Shown here one piece after another: positions 7,227 to 14,099 of a stretch of 14,346 nt of DNA (positions within the stretch are counted from its first letter, which is position 1; each line of letters starts with the position of its first letter). Position numbers and translations under genes: made by a program. The notes under the pieces are model-generated. The model saw nothing but the letters and a program-made list of their open reading frames with translations. It was not told the origin of the DNA and ran no database searches. Where the stretch lies: the NCBI GenBank assembly GCA_027577415.1, contig JANBQS010000626.1:1-14346 (forward strand). Direction: 5' to 3'. The DNA is from Coemansia sp. RSA 922. Lineage: Eukaryota > Kickxellomycota > Kickxellomycetes > Kickxellales > Kickxellaceae.

Positions 7227-7706
7227 ACCCTAATCCAACTGATGACGGGACACTGGTTATATAGCCTTGTGGAGGCCTTCTTCCAGAGCCACACGCGTGA
7301 GGATCCGGACAGGCATAGCGTTCCAGTGTTGTGCGGGTGGGCTTTTGTGCTTCTCGGCATTGGCAGAAGGTAGCATGCTTGCAGCCGGCATCTCGGAGAT
7401 AGTTTCTGGCAGCTCGGGATTGACAGTCGGCAGCGCATCACATGGGCAGCCGGGGTTTGTCTACATCAACAGGTGAGGTGTCATTATCGCCCTTCACTAA
7501 CTTAGCAAAGCCTCCTTTATTGAGCAGATTTTTTGCTTAAAAATTTTTGGAAACTAAATTTAGATTTTGGGGGCACGCATGCCACATAATCGGTGACCTT
7601 TTTAGAAGGCTGTGCTTGCTGTTTATTACATTACGTAGTTAGGGAAAAGATCGCCTCTCAATTGGGAATACCTTGACTGCGGCTCATTTTTTTTAGGTCG
7701 GCCCAT
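7223..7706 (-). pseudogene. Frame-broken coding remnant, possible DNA-binding protein
   Basis: Coding-like segments follow one another on the minus strand in changing frames. From ATG 7706 comes a basic, AT-hook-like start (MGRPKKNEPQSRYSQLRGD). From about 7621 there is SKKVTDYVACVPPKSK. From about 7530 there is GGFAKLVKGDNDTSPVDVD. From about 7460 to TAA at 7257-7259 there is HWNAMPVRILTRVALEEGL. CPVISWIRV follows in yet another frame to 7223. Each step moves the frame the same way. The Trp/Leu spacing of the last parts recalls a Myb/SANT helix set, but this is weak. No intron of believable length explains the steps. The start abuts the TATA box of the 7823 gene, so the two promoters would overlap. 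The family is unknown. Confidence 0.4.
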
Positions 7707-7712
7707 GGCGGG

Positions 7713-7734
7713 TATAAAAGGCCCACTTGACACC
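7713..7734 (+). promoter_or_regulatory. Core promoter of the 7823 gene: TATA box plus shared downstream element
   Basis: TATAAAA at 7713-7719 starts exactly 110 nt before ATG 7823. CCCACTTGACACC at 7722-7734 matches the element behind the 6568 TATA box in 12 of 13 positions. Upstream is GGCGGG, so the inverted repeat seen around the 6568 box is only partly kept here. Confidence 0.75.
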
Positions 7735-7822
7735 AGAATTTTTCCCCATCGTTTGAAAATTATACCATTCGCATTTCCCTTTACCCCAATCATCATTACA
7801 TCACTACCATTCTATTATCGCA

Positions 7823-8185
7823 ATGTACGGCTTTACAGCTAGCGACCTTGATGATCCCAACACAATTTTCCTAGTATATGTATCAAAGCAATGTTCCACG
7901 ATAACCTCTCATGCATTTTACCGTGGGTATGTTGATAACATAGTCAAGTTGCAAGAAGAAGAGAGCGTTATTGACCTGCCTCAAGGACTTCTCAACACTA
8001 ATTGTATTGTTCGCTTTCAGTACGACGACGACTTGGAGTGGCTTGATAATATGGACAGTTTTACACCTTATATGGTTGAAGGATGCAAATATATTATTGT
8101 CGGGGCTGCGACAGACGTAATAAACGCAGCTGAAGAGATTTATAAGTCTCGGCGTGGGATTGTAGTAAATGGTGTTCGCAAATAA
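7823..8185 (+). CDS. Small hypothetical protein, 120-aa family, member 2
   Basis: Intact 120-aa frame, the same length as the 6678 protein and alignable without gaps (29 identities by hand count). Conserved blocks are DPN.IF..YV at 11-20, L.E.E at 43-47, VR.Q.D at 63-68 and CK.I.VG.A.D at 88-98. The middle is acidic (YDDDLEW at 67-73). No signal peptide, membrane segment or recognisable enzyme motif is visible. ATG 7823 follows an A-rich, pyrimidine-containing leader 110 nt from its TATA box. An AATAAA (8181-8186) overlaps the stop codon and a second one follows at 8201-8206. Conservation of an exact length and of a block pattern at low identity suggests an old pair of functional paralogues. 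The function is unknown. Confidence 0.8.
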   Translation: MYGFTASDLDDPNTIFLVYVSKQCSTITSHAFYRGYVDNIVKLQEEESVIDLPQGLLNTNCIVRFQYDDDLEWLDNMDSFTPYMVEGCKYIIVGAATDVINAAEEIYKSRRGIVVNGVRK

Positions 8186-8206
8186 ATTTCAAATGAGAGA
8201 AATAAA
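8181..8206 (+). promoter_or_regulatory. Two AATAAA polyadenylation signals, one overlapping the stop codon
   Basis: The 11-mer AAATAAATTTC occurs twice, at 8180-8190 and 8200-8210. The first overlaps the TAA stop of the 7823 gene, giving an extremely short 3' UTR if the first signal is used. Confidence 0.5.
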
Positions 8207-8210
8207 TTTC

Positions 8211-8674
8211 TTACTGCACAAGTTTAAGGTTTATTAGATTCCAATAGAAAGACATGTTGTTGTAGTTTCTCCGCCTGTCAGGTAAGAGATATGGAAGACA
8301 AAGCTGCGAGTCGCTTGTACTAGCTAGTTGCAATACCAGGTCCATATCAAAAAAAAGCAACCCTTGAAGGTCCTTGGATTGACTATAATTACCGAGCTGA
8401 CTATTGAACACTCTCGGGTGCTGCTAGAGGCTAAACACAGACAAAGTATGCGTACATGTGGGAGAAAATCCCTACTGTAGGGCGTGTGCAACAGTGGTCC
8501 CAGCAGTACCTTTCCTGTGGAGCTCAGGAGGACAGTGGTGTATGATTGTGCTCGAGTAGCCCATATATTCAAGCTGGCCGACTTGGGAATAAATCAGTAA
8601 ATTCGATGTTTTTCACAGGAATTTATGCATCCGCTTGCCTTATAACATCATCACTTTTGCTTAAACAATAACCA
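8211..8674. other. No intact gene; possible plus-strand coding debris
   Basis: Short open plus-strand segments in changing frames cover about 8340-8580, for example VLGLTIITELTIEHSRVLLE and then KIPTVGRVQQWSQQYLS in another frame. They look coding-like, but none has a start, a promoter or a known motif. They could be a decayed gene or chance. Confidence 0.25.
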
Positions 8675-9959
8675 ATGCCTTCTCTATCGCTGATTCAAAT
8701 GCTCCCCCCTCACACTGTCGAGATGATAGTGGAACATGTCGCTAACAACATTCGCCTAGCGTCCAACAAAGCCCACAACATCAGTCGCCCAGAGGAGTAT
8801 GGCAGGCTGCAGATGCCATTGCTCTGGGTCTGTCGCAACTTCCGAGCTGTAGTATACTCGCGTATTTTCAAATGCTATAGTATAACGTTTGACAGTAACT
8901 TGGATACAACTTACGGACAGCCATGCGAATTTCCACGCTGCTTGAGTTAATTCCGCGGTCACTTTTATCGCACAGCTAGAGAGATGTCGATATCGATTAA
9001 CCTACGGGCTGTCTACTCGGGCAAAGCACTGGAAGCACTATCCCGCGTGCCATAGAGCTCATATGACTGAATGTGCCAACTCTGCAGTACGTGGACGTTT
9101 CGTTTTATTTTTGCACCAATCTCTCCAGACTTATTTATGATAACAACGGCTGTGTCGAGTACCCACGTTTACACACTTTGGCTGTGAAGCTGAATTCGGA
9201 TGGGGTCATTCCACGGCGATACGCGTTCGAGGGTGCAGTGCCCTTTCCTAATCTTCGGCATCTAATCAGTCGTGGTGATTACTCATTCGGCGACGACCCG
9301 GCATTGCTTAGAGGCAACACGGCTACTCTCGAGTACCTACAGCTGGATCTGACCATTAAGCTGACTGTGGCGCTTATTCAGCAAAACATATTTACACCTA
9401 CTAGCCATCCAAGGCTGCAGTGCATTGTGTTGAAAACGCCTCTCGGTATGTCATTACTTGATATGGCCGACTACTTTGACCTTATAAGGCTCATACTGGG
9501 TATTGCGCCTGAAGCTGCTGTTAGGAAGATTTCCAGCTGGTCATTTAGCCAAGCGCCTCTACCTGTATTAACTCTTTCAGAAATGCACAATAGGCTCCAA
9601 GTCCTGGCCCTGCCCAAGGTGCGGATGTCGCTTTGGGAAGCAATGACCTTGATAAAGTCTCTTCCACTTCTCTCTGATTTCCACGCCAAGGCTCCGACAC
9701 TTGACCCACTGCCTGCAGGCGTCACAAAGCGCACAGTTGTCAAGTATGTGAGCTCCAACTATTTGCCGATGGGTACGCGGTTCCGGTGCTGGCATATTGA
9801 GAACAACCGTGTTGAATACTTGGAGGACGCTGTGAAACCATTTTTGCTGCTGGTAAAAAGCGTGAAAAGTTTGCGGAGTTATTGGAAAAGACTATCGATA
9901 TGGAGACTTGCAAAAATTATGTACTTTGCTTGCGCCGCTTACTGTATCATAAGCCGTAG
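8675..9959 (+). pseudogene. Broken F-box/LRR-like gene of a Kickxellales-type expanded family
   Basis: The N-terminal part (8675-8947) begins with an F-box-like helix set (LPPHTVEMIVEHV) and PLLWVCRNFRAVVYSRIFK, a block I recall as typical of a large F-box-like family in Coemansia and relatives. A TAA at 8948-8950 interrupts it. The same frame resumes with VYSGKALEALSRVP and stops again at TAG 9053-9055. The main body (9073 on) is in another frame with no ATG: YPRLHTLAVKL, GAVPFPNLRHL, GDYSFGDD, SLPLLSDFHAK, DPLPAGVT and MGTRFRCWHIE, which are LRR-style blocks. The end lies in a third frame, from about 9850 (REKFAELLEKTIDMETCKNY, then LRRLL) to TAG 9957-9959. A long stretch between the first two parts appears deleted. 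Intact relatives would act as substrate receptors or LRR scaffolds; this copy cannot. Confidence 0.7.
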
Positions 9960-10031
9960 TAGTGCTAAATGTTTATTCTTAATAATGCACTTTGTGTTTG
10001 CAGATTACCAGCTCTACAAAAGGTGTGCTCC

Positions 10032-10056
10032 TCGCTTAGAAGTACCTTCTAAGCGA
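10032..10056. repeat. Perfect hairpin, 11-bp arms, 3-nt loop
   Basis: TCGCTTAGAAG at 10032-10042 is the exact reverse complement of CTTCTAAGCGA at 10046-10056, with TAC between. It lies just after the broken F-box/LRR-like gene and about 0.3 kb before the recombinase-like ORF. It could be a terminator-like structure, a transposon terminus relic or a target-site palindrome. No gene is supported at 10060-10326, although short AT-rich frames exist. Confidence 0.8.
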
Positions 10057-10326
10057 CACAATGTCTGAGCAGTATAGAGAGTTTAATCGCAAAGCTTCTT
10101 GTGGTAGATATAATCGTCCGTTTAAGCTATACGCCGGTACTCATTCACCACTTTCAGTACAAGGACTACGCACGTAATATATCGAAAACACGAGACTACC
10201 ATAACCACGCTGGTTTCCTGATTTTGACGACCTGCGACACCTATTCGGAAAGTGGCGCAAACAATGATTGTAAAAAATTTTGACTCCACAAAGTTCCTTT
10301 GTACTTTATTATTATTTTTTGTTGTT

Positions 10327-11532
10327 ATGGACAGCGACGAAATTACGTATACTCTGTGCAGCATTGACAACCTCATTAGAGAGAATCGCGAATTGCGTGC
10401 TCGTTTAGAGGTAGTCGAACAGAAAACAAACACGCTGCCCCTTCGCCCCGCCATAGCGCAAAGCCCAGCGAAGGGCGACGAGCAAAAGCCTGACGAGCTA
10501 GTGCTTTTAGGCAACAATGACGTCGAACCTCTTTCAAAGAGGCGATTAGACAGCATCAGACGAGACGTTGGTGATAGAAAGTCGACATGGGCCAATCTTC
10601 GACAGTTGTACCCGCCTAGACAGTCAGACTTTGCGCCCCTCATGGAGCTTGACGACCTTGATGCTGACGGAGCCCTCAGCCAGGCGGCGACGATGGCGGC
10701 CTATGGATCGGAGCTCTTACGCATTGCGTTCAGTGGCACACAGGTCAACAGGCGACTGACGAGGCAGACTAGTCAGTTGCTGTCCTCGCTTTGTTCTGCG
10801 CTCATCGACACCCGCGACCAGCGAAGACGCTCACAGAGTAAAAATGCAAACTCGGACACAGTGCTTGAGAGTGTCCACAAACGCGCTAAACAGACAATTG
10901 AGTCGATCCCGCGACAAGAAGAAGATGCGCGGCCTAATGTCTCTGCTTCTAGTAGCCGCACAAGTCTCGGCCTCTGTGATAGCTCGTGCTCCGAGTTGAC
11001 TGATTTGGATAGCGAATACTCGTTGCACGACCAACGGCGACGTAGCAGATGCAGAAAGAGGAGCACTCCGAGACCATCGCCGGACGATAGTTCTACAATT
11101 GCATCCGCTTGCGATCCCGTACGTACAGGCGACAGTACGACCAAAGAACCTGCAAGCGACAGCGACCACGCCTCAGCGAGCGGCACAAAGGATGACGACG
11201 ACGACGACGAATCTGATTTAATACTTGGACAGGGAAAAGTGATGAGGCTACACCGCCTAGTCGTCATTCGAAATGCATTCTTAAGCCATGGTCTGACAGA
11301 ATCGGATGCTACAGCATTTTTAGAGCGACTCAGCAAGGCAACCAACATCAAGTATAACGGTATATGGAATAGGTGGGTCGCTTGGTGCGACTGCCAAGGC
11401 GTGGATCCACTTAAATGGTCAGAGGAAAATTTAGCGACCTACTTTTCAGATGGGACATGGTCGAAGAGCTCGATGACAAATATACGAGCCGTGTTAAGAT
11501 CAGTCTGGTCAGTAATTGAAGGGGATATCTAG
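10327..11532 (+). CDS. Gag-like/low-complexity protein ending in a truncated tyrosine-recombinase core-binding domain (DIRS/Ngaro or Crypton type)
   Basis: A 401-aa frame starts at ATG 10327; an in-frame ATG at 10264 would add a hydrophobic leader and is less likely. Residues about 11-37 form a coiled coil (IDNLIRENRELRARLEVVEQ). A Gag-like helical segment lies near 117-165 (MAAYGSELLRIAFSG, then QLLSSLCSALIDTR). It is followed by a long Ser/Arg/Asp-rich region with a D6 run near 290. Residues about 330-400 resemble the N-terminal SAM-like domain of transposon tyrosine recombinases: FLERLSKATNIKYNGIWNRW, W..WC...GVDPLKW and NIRAVLRSVWSVI. The catalytic R...HxxR...Y half is absent. After TAG the frame stays open only to TGA near 11587. 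CpG is frequent here, unlike in the left-end elements. It is a truncated element or a captured domain. Confidence 0.5.
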   Translation: MDSDEITYTLCSIDNLIRENRELRARLEVVEQKTNTLPLRPAIAQSPAKGDEQKPDELVLLGNNDVEPLSKRRLDSIRRDVGDRKSTWANLRQLYPPRQSDFAPLMELDDLDADGALSQAATMAAYGSELLRIAFSGTQVNRRLTRQTSQLLSSLCSALIDTRDQRRRSQSKNANSDTVLESVHKRAKQTIESIPRQEEDARPNVSASSSRTSLGLCDSSCSELTDLDSEYSLHDQRRRSRCRKRSTPRPSPDDSSTIASACDPVRTGDSTTKEPASDSDHASASGTKDDDDDDESDLILGQGKVMRLHRLVVIRNAFLSHGLTESDATAFLERLSKATNIKYNGIWNRWVAWCDCQGVDPLKWSEENLATYFSDGTWSKSSMTNIRAVLRSVWSVIEGDI

Positions 11533-11780
11533 CCAGCGGATACAAGGGATATTTTTTTGGGCCGCGCTATTCCCAAGTTCATAATATGACTGTTGCTAAA
11601 CACTTCCAATCCTAATATCACTATTTTGCTTTGTTTACACCACTTAATTTGAGATTGCTATAGTCCTCATCAACCAACACCTGTTTGTATGCAGAAACGT
11701 CTCACATTCTACATATATTTATCTATCGTTGCATGTTTCACATAGCCAGTATTGTTTTTAAAATGATAGACGACTGCCTG
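11533..11780. other. AT-rich spacer upstream of the zinc-finger gene
   Basis: No coding frame beyond the short continuation after the 11532 stop. The segment ends at the TATA box of the next gene. Confidence 0.4.
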
Positions 11781-11788
11781 TATATAAA
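11781..11788 (+). promoter_or_regulatory. TATA box of the zinc-finger gene
   Basis: TATATAAA begins 75 nt before ATG 11856. The context TATATAAAGTAGCC closely matches TATATAAAGGTAGCC of the minus-strand promoter near 13900, differing by one base. Confidence 0.65.
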
Positions 11789-11855
11789 GTAGCCCTCTTT
11801 CTCAGACTGTTGTAATATCTTGCCTATCCTAAACTATTTCCTAATTAAAGTTAAA

Positions 11856-12077
11856 ATGTCCAGCAATACTGCCAAAAACGATCCAGAATCTCACGAGCTT
11901 GATAGCTACTGCTATTGGTGCCACACCCAATTTACGGGGTCTACATTGTTTTTGGAACATGCCAAGTTTTGTCACCCTATTCCAGACAAGTCTCGTTACA
12001 TAGCCGACAAGCTAACAGGGAGAGTTCTAGAAGGGTATCCCTTGTACTACGATTACAAACCCGCGCCCTGGTACTAA
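11856..12077 (+). CDS. 73-aa single C2H2 zinc-finger protein
   Basis: ATG 11856 is the first ATG after the TATA box, in an A-rich context (TTAAAATG). The protein holds one zinc finger at residues 19-40, C19-x2-C22-x12-H35-x4-H40, with C39 as a possible alternative fourth ligand. F26 and L32/F33 sit at or near the hydrophobic core positions. The tail is Tyr/Pro-rich (YPLYYDYKPAPWY). A single finger with little else is usually too small for specific DNA binding alone, so protein or RNA binding or a partner is likely. An AATAAA follows at 12103-12108. The frame is intact. No named family is recognised. The nearby transposon-like ORF raises the option that this is an element-derived finger, but nothing links the two. 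Confidence 0.7.
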   Translation: MSSNTAKNDPESHELDSYCYWCHTQFTGSTLFLEHAKFCHPIPDKSRYIADKLTGRVLEGYPLYYDYKPAPWY

Positions 12078-12102
12078 ACCTGCTTTAACTATTGATAATA
12101 AA

Positions 12103-12108
12103 AATAAA
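12103..12108 (+). promoter_or_regulatory. Polyadenylation signal of the zinc-finger gene
   Basis: AATAAA lies 26 nt after the TAA stop of the 11856 gene, within an A-rich run. Confidence 0.55.
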
Positions 12109-12164
12109 CATGTGGAAGTTTATATCAAGTAATATTGTTCGAAATTAGAGCTACTCCTCACTCC

Positions 12165-13128
12165 TCAATACTTCAAAGACTGGACTCTGGTATGTTTCAG
12201 ACAACCACTATGTGTCTTGCCAGCTTTAGTATCAACAATTTTACTAATGCACTTGTTGACACCATTAACATGCTGGGTACTGACTCGCAGCATATCCAAT
12301 GCAAGCAAACGGCAGATGACACTGACGACCATACCACAGTAATGATTCAGCTCTGGTGCCCTCATGCGCTCTGACTCTGGGATACAGTTCAAACCGCCGT
12401 AGCCTGTAAAGTACTGCTTTCCGTGTATATTCAAAACGCGCAGCGACAAATGGATAGGCTTAAACAACCGTTTAGTAACCATCCAGCGGTACTTTGTGAC
12501 AAGCTCCAATATGGAGAAGAGTGGGTCGCCGAATATATGCTGACGCTGAGTGTGTACCGATTGGGAAACAGTTTCAACAGGCGTTCGACATCGTGGTGTC
12601 CATACTTGCCCTCCAAGGTCAACCAGGCCAGACTGTTGAAAAATGGAGGCAAGGTAAATTGTATCTGCAAATTCTTGTCAATATCCATAGCCAACAGTCA
12701 GACTTGATACGCATGGCACACAATAACACAGGCATATGTAACCACTCCTCAAACAGCCGCTCAATACCTACACATTCATAAATCTCCTTGAAATGAGGCA
12801 TGAAATATTTGATTTCACGCAAAGACGGCAAGGCTTGTGACAGAACGTCATTGTGTGCCTCGACAGCTGTGGGTTCTTGATCTGCTGTGGAGTTGGCCCG
12901 AGATTTTGTGCTACTATAGCTCATGTTGATGTGCCAATGCTCAACACTCACCCACACACACTTGCTAAATTCAGCTACTAGCAGCTGGTGCAAGAGCTGG
13001 CCCACAGTCTGCCCCCTACCTTGCACAATGATTTGAACCTTGCACTTGTTGTCAGTCTGGCCCATAGAGTATAGCAGCTCCATGTTAGCACAAAGCCATA
13101 TGTCAGTGCCATTTTGTAATGTCTTGTA
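12165..13128 (-). pseudogene. Broken F-box/LRR-like gene, second family type, three frames
   Basis: Minus-strand coding runs through three frames. Frame 1 (open from 13128; first ATG 13083) has QLLHQLLVAEFSKCVW, SVEHWHINMS, LPSLREIKYF and RIKSDCW. Frame 2 (from about 12680) has FFNSLAWLTLEGKYG and DVERLLKLFPN. Frame 3 (from about 12500 to 12165) has LSLRVLNIHGKQY, VICRLLALDMLRVST and GCLKHTRVQSL. These are LRR-style blocks in the order I remember from large Coemansia F-box/LRR-like proteins. The F-box-like N-terminus is missing and the middle looks deleted, so this is a 5'-truncated, internally shortened pseudogene with two frameshifts. It is a different subfamily from the copy at 8675 and stands in the opposite orientation. 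The family call rests on memory, with no search. Confidence 0.6.
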
Positions 13129-13454
13129 TTAATTAATAATATAAGCTATAAGAAGTGATGATGAAAGAACATAAGCCGGATTGGACACTTGGGTCAGGTC
13201 GGATGGCCAAGCTGTGGGATCATCATAGTCATGATCTGACAATCCTACAAGGTTCATTACGTTTCAGGTTGCTTGTTCATACTATCAGCAATGGTTTTGA
13301 TATTTATTGGCCCAGGCTGACAAGAGAGTATAAAATATAAACTACTTGTACTTCAGGCTATCAAATACGTAGAGGCCTATAAAGTAGAGCCGCGTTTACT
13401 TGCCTCAAGAGTCGAGTTCTTGTAACAACGGCAGTTTGCTCTCAACTCATGTTA
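13129..13454. other. Intergenic region, one doubtful small ORF
   Basis: A 60-codon plus-strand frame at 13158-13340 has no promoter at the usual distance and no known motif; I do not call it a gene. A TATAAAG with similar right-hand context (TATAAAGTAGAGCC) lies at 13379-13392, but no plus-strand gene follows. Confidence 0.3.
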
Positions 13455-13790
13455 TTACTGAGGGGCAAGATTGAATTTATCTCTAAGATGTTCATAGCGT
13501 GCTGCTTCGGAAATATTCTTTAAATTGTCATACCAGTATTTGCCACGAATATAAATAAAGAATGTAGGACCTTCAAGTGGTGTTTCAATAGGTACTGCAC
13601 AGCCATTTGCCGAGTAAAGAGTGTTATTGGTAGCAATAGCAAACACGTTGCCACCAGCCTTAATATTACTCTCACGCTTTCGTTCAGCCTCCATAAGAGC
13701 ATTTAGACAAGTTGTGTAGCTTATCTTAACGTTCCCAAGGTGCACTATATCTTCACCAAGGCATTTCAAATGGTATATGGGGTACTCCAT
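13455..13790 (-). CDS. Small hypothetical protein, 111 aa, distant candidate member of the TATA-linked small-protein set
   Basis: Intact frame from ATG 13790, the first ATG after the TATA box at 13904-13897, to a double stop (TAA TAA). The block layout recalls the 6678 and 7823 proteins: a short beta-like start (YPIYHLKCLG), KISY followed by a helix ending LMEAE (compare KISY...LLEAE in the 6678 protein), and a late beta strand TFFIYIRGK (compare KFILVG and KYIIVG). Overall identity is too low to prove homology by eye. The tail continues about 30 residues with a charged helix (NISEAARYEHLRDKF). It carries ANGCAVPIE, similar to INGSTVPLI in the orphan fragment at 7041-7226. No signal peptide or membrane segment is seen. 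The function is unknown. Confidence 0.7.
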   Translation of the reverse strand: MEYPIYHLKCLGEDIVHLGNVKISYTTCLNALMEAERKRESNIKAGGNVFAIATNNTLYSANGCAVPIETPLEGPTFFIYIRGKYWYDNLKNISEAARYEHLRDKFNLAPQ

Positions 13791-13879
13791 GATCCTTGTA
13801 GATAAATAGAACAAAAGTAGTAGAGAAATCTATAGGTGAAAAGTGAGGTGAAGAGAGTAAAGAGAGAATGGAGAAGGTA

Positions 13880-13909
13880 GGCACCCAGTGGCTACCTTTA
13901 TATACCACT
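13880..13909 (-). promoter_or_regulatory. Core promoter of the 13790 gene: TATA box inside an inverted repeat
   Basis: On the minus strand TATATAAA runs from 13904 to 13897, 114 nt before the ATG. AGTGG and CCACT (13905-13909 and 13887-13891 on the plus strand) form a 5-bp inverted repeat around it. GCCACTGGGTGCC (13892-13880) takes the place of CCCACTTGGCACC in the promoters at 6568 and 7713. Confidence 0.65.
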
Positions 13910-13988
13910 TTTTGTCACCTCAGTCAGCATCAGGCAAAAAAGGCGTATGTATTTAAAATATAGCGTTCACCTTGACTTTGCGAATAAT

Positions 13989-14097
13989 GTAGTGAATGAC
14001 ATAGTGAATGACATAATATATTGACATAGGGAATGATGTATTGAATGACATAGTAAATGACATATTGAATGATGCAGTGAATGACATAGTGAATGAC
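13989..14097. repeat. 12-bp minisatellite, nine copies
   Basis: Nine tandem copies of a unit close to ATAGTGAATGAC; the third copy is 13 bp. The unit length is divisible by three, so artificial open frames rich in Cys/His/Ser or Ile/Tyr run through it on the minus strand. Confidence 0.85.
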
Positions 14098-14099
14098 AC

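Noticed and set aside
9471..9795. Two minus-strand frames of 72-95 codons
   Set aside because: Antisense shadows of the F-box/LRR-like body, which is recognisable on the plus strand.
9943..10002. GTATCA...TTTGCAG as a last intron of the broken F-box/LRR-like gene
   Set aside because: Splice-like ends and a GCTAA branch site are present, but the frame ending at 9959 already carries the LRRLL-type tail, so the intron is not needed; kept only as a possibility.
10122..10643. 173-codon minus-strand frame
   Set aside because: Antisense over the start of the longer 10327 gene, with a composition typical of a mirror frame; no motif.
10773..11351. 192-codon minus-strand frame
   Set aside because: A Ser/Leu-rich shadow of the Ser/Arg/Asp-rich region of the 10327 gene; the sense strand has the coiled coil and recombinase-like motifs.
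13989..14097. CRISPR-like periodicity
   Set aside because: Units are contiguous 12-mers with no spacers, in a eukaryotic setting; this is a minisatellite.
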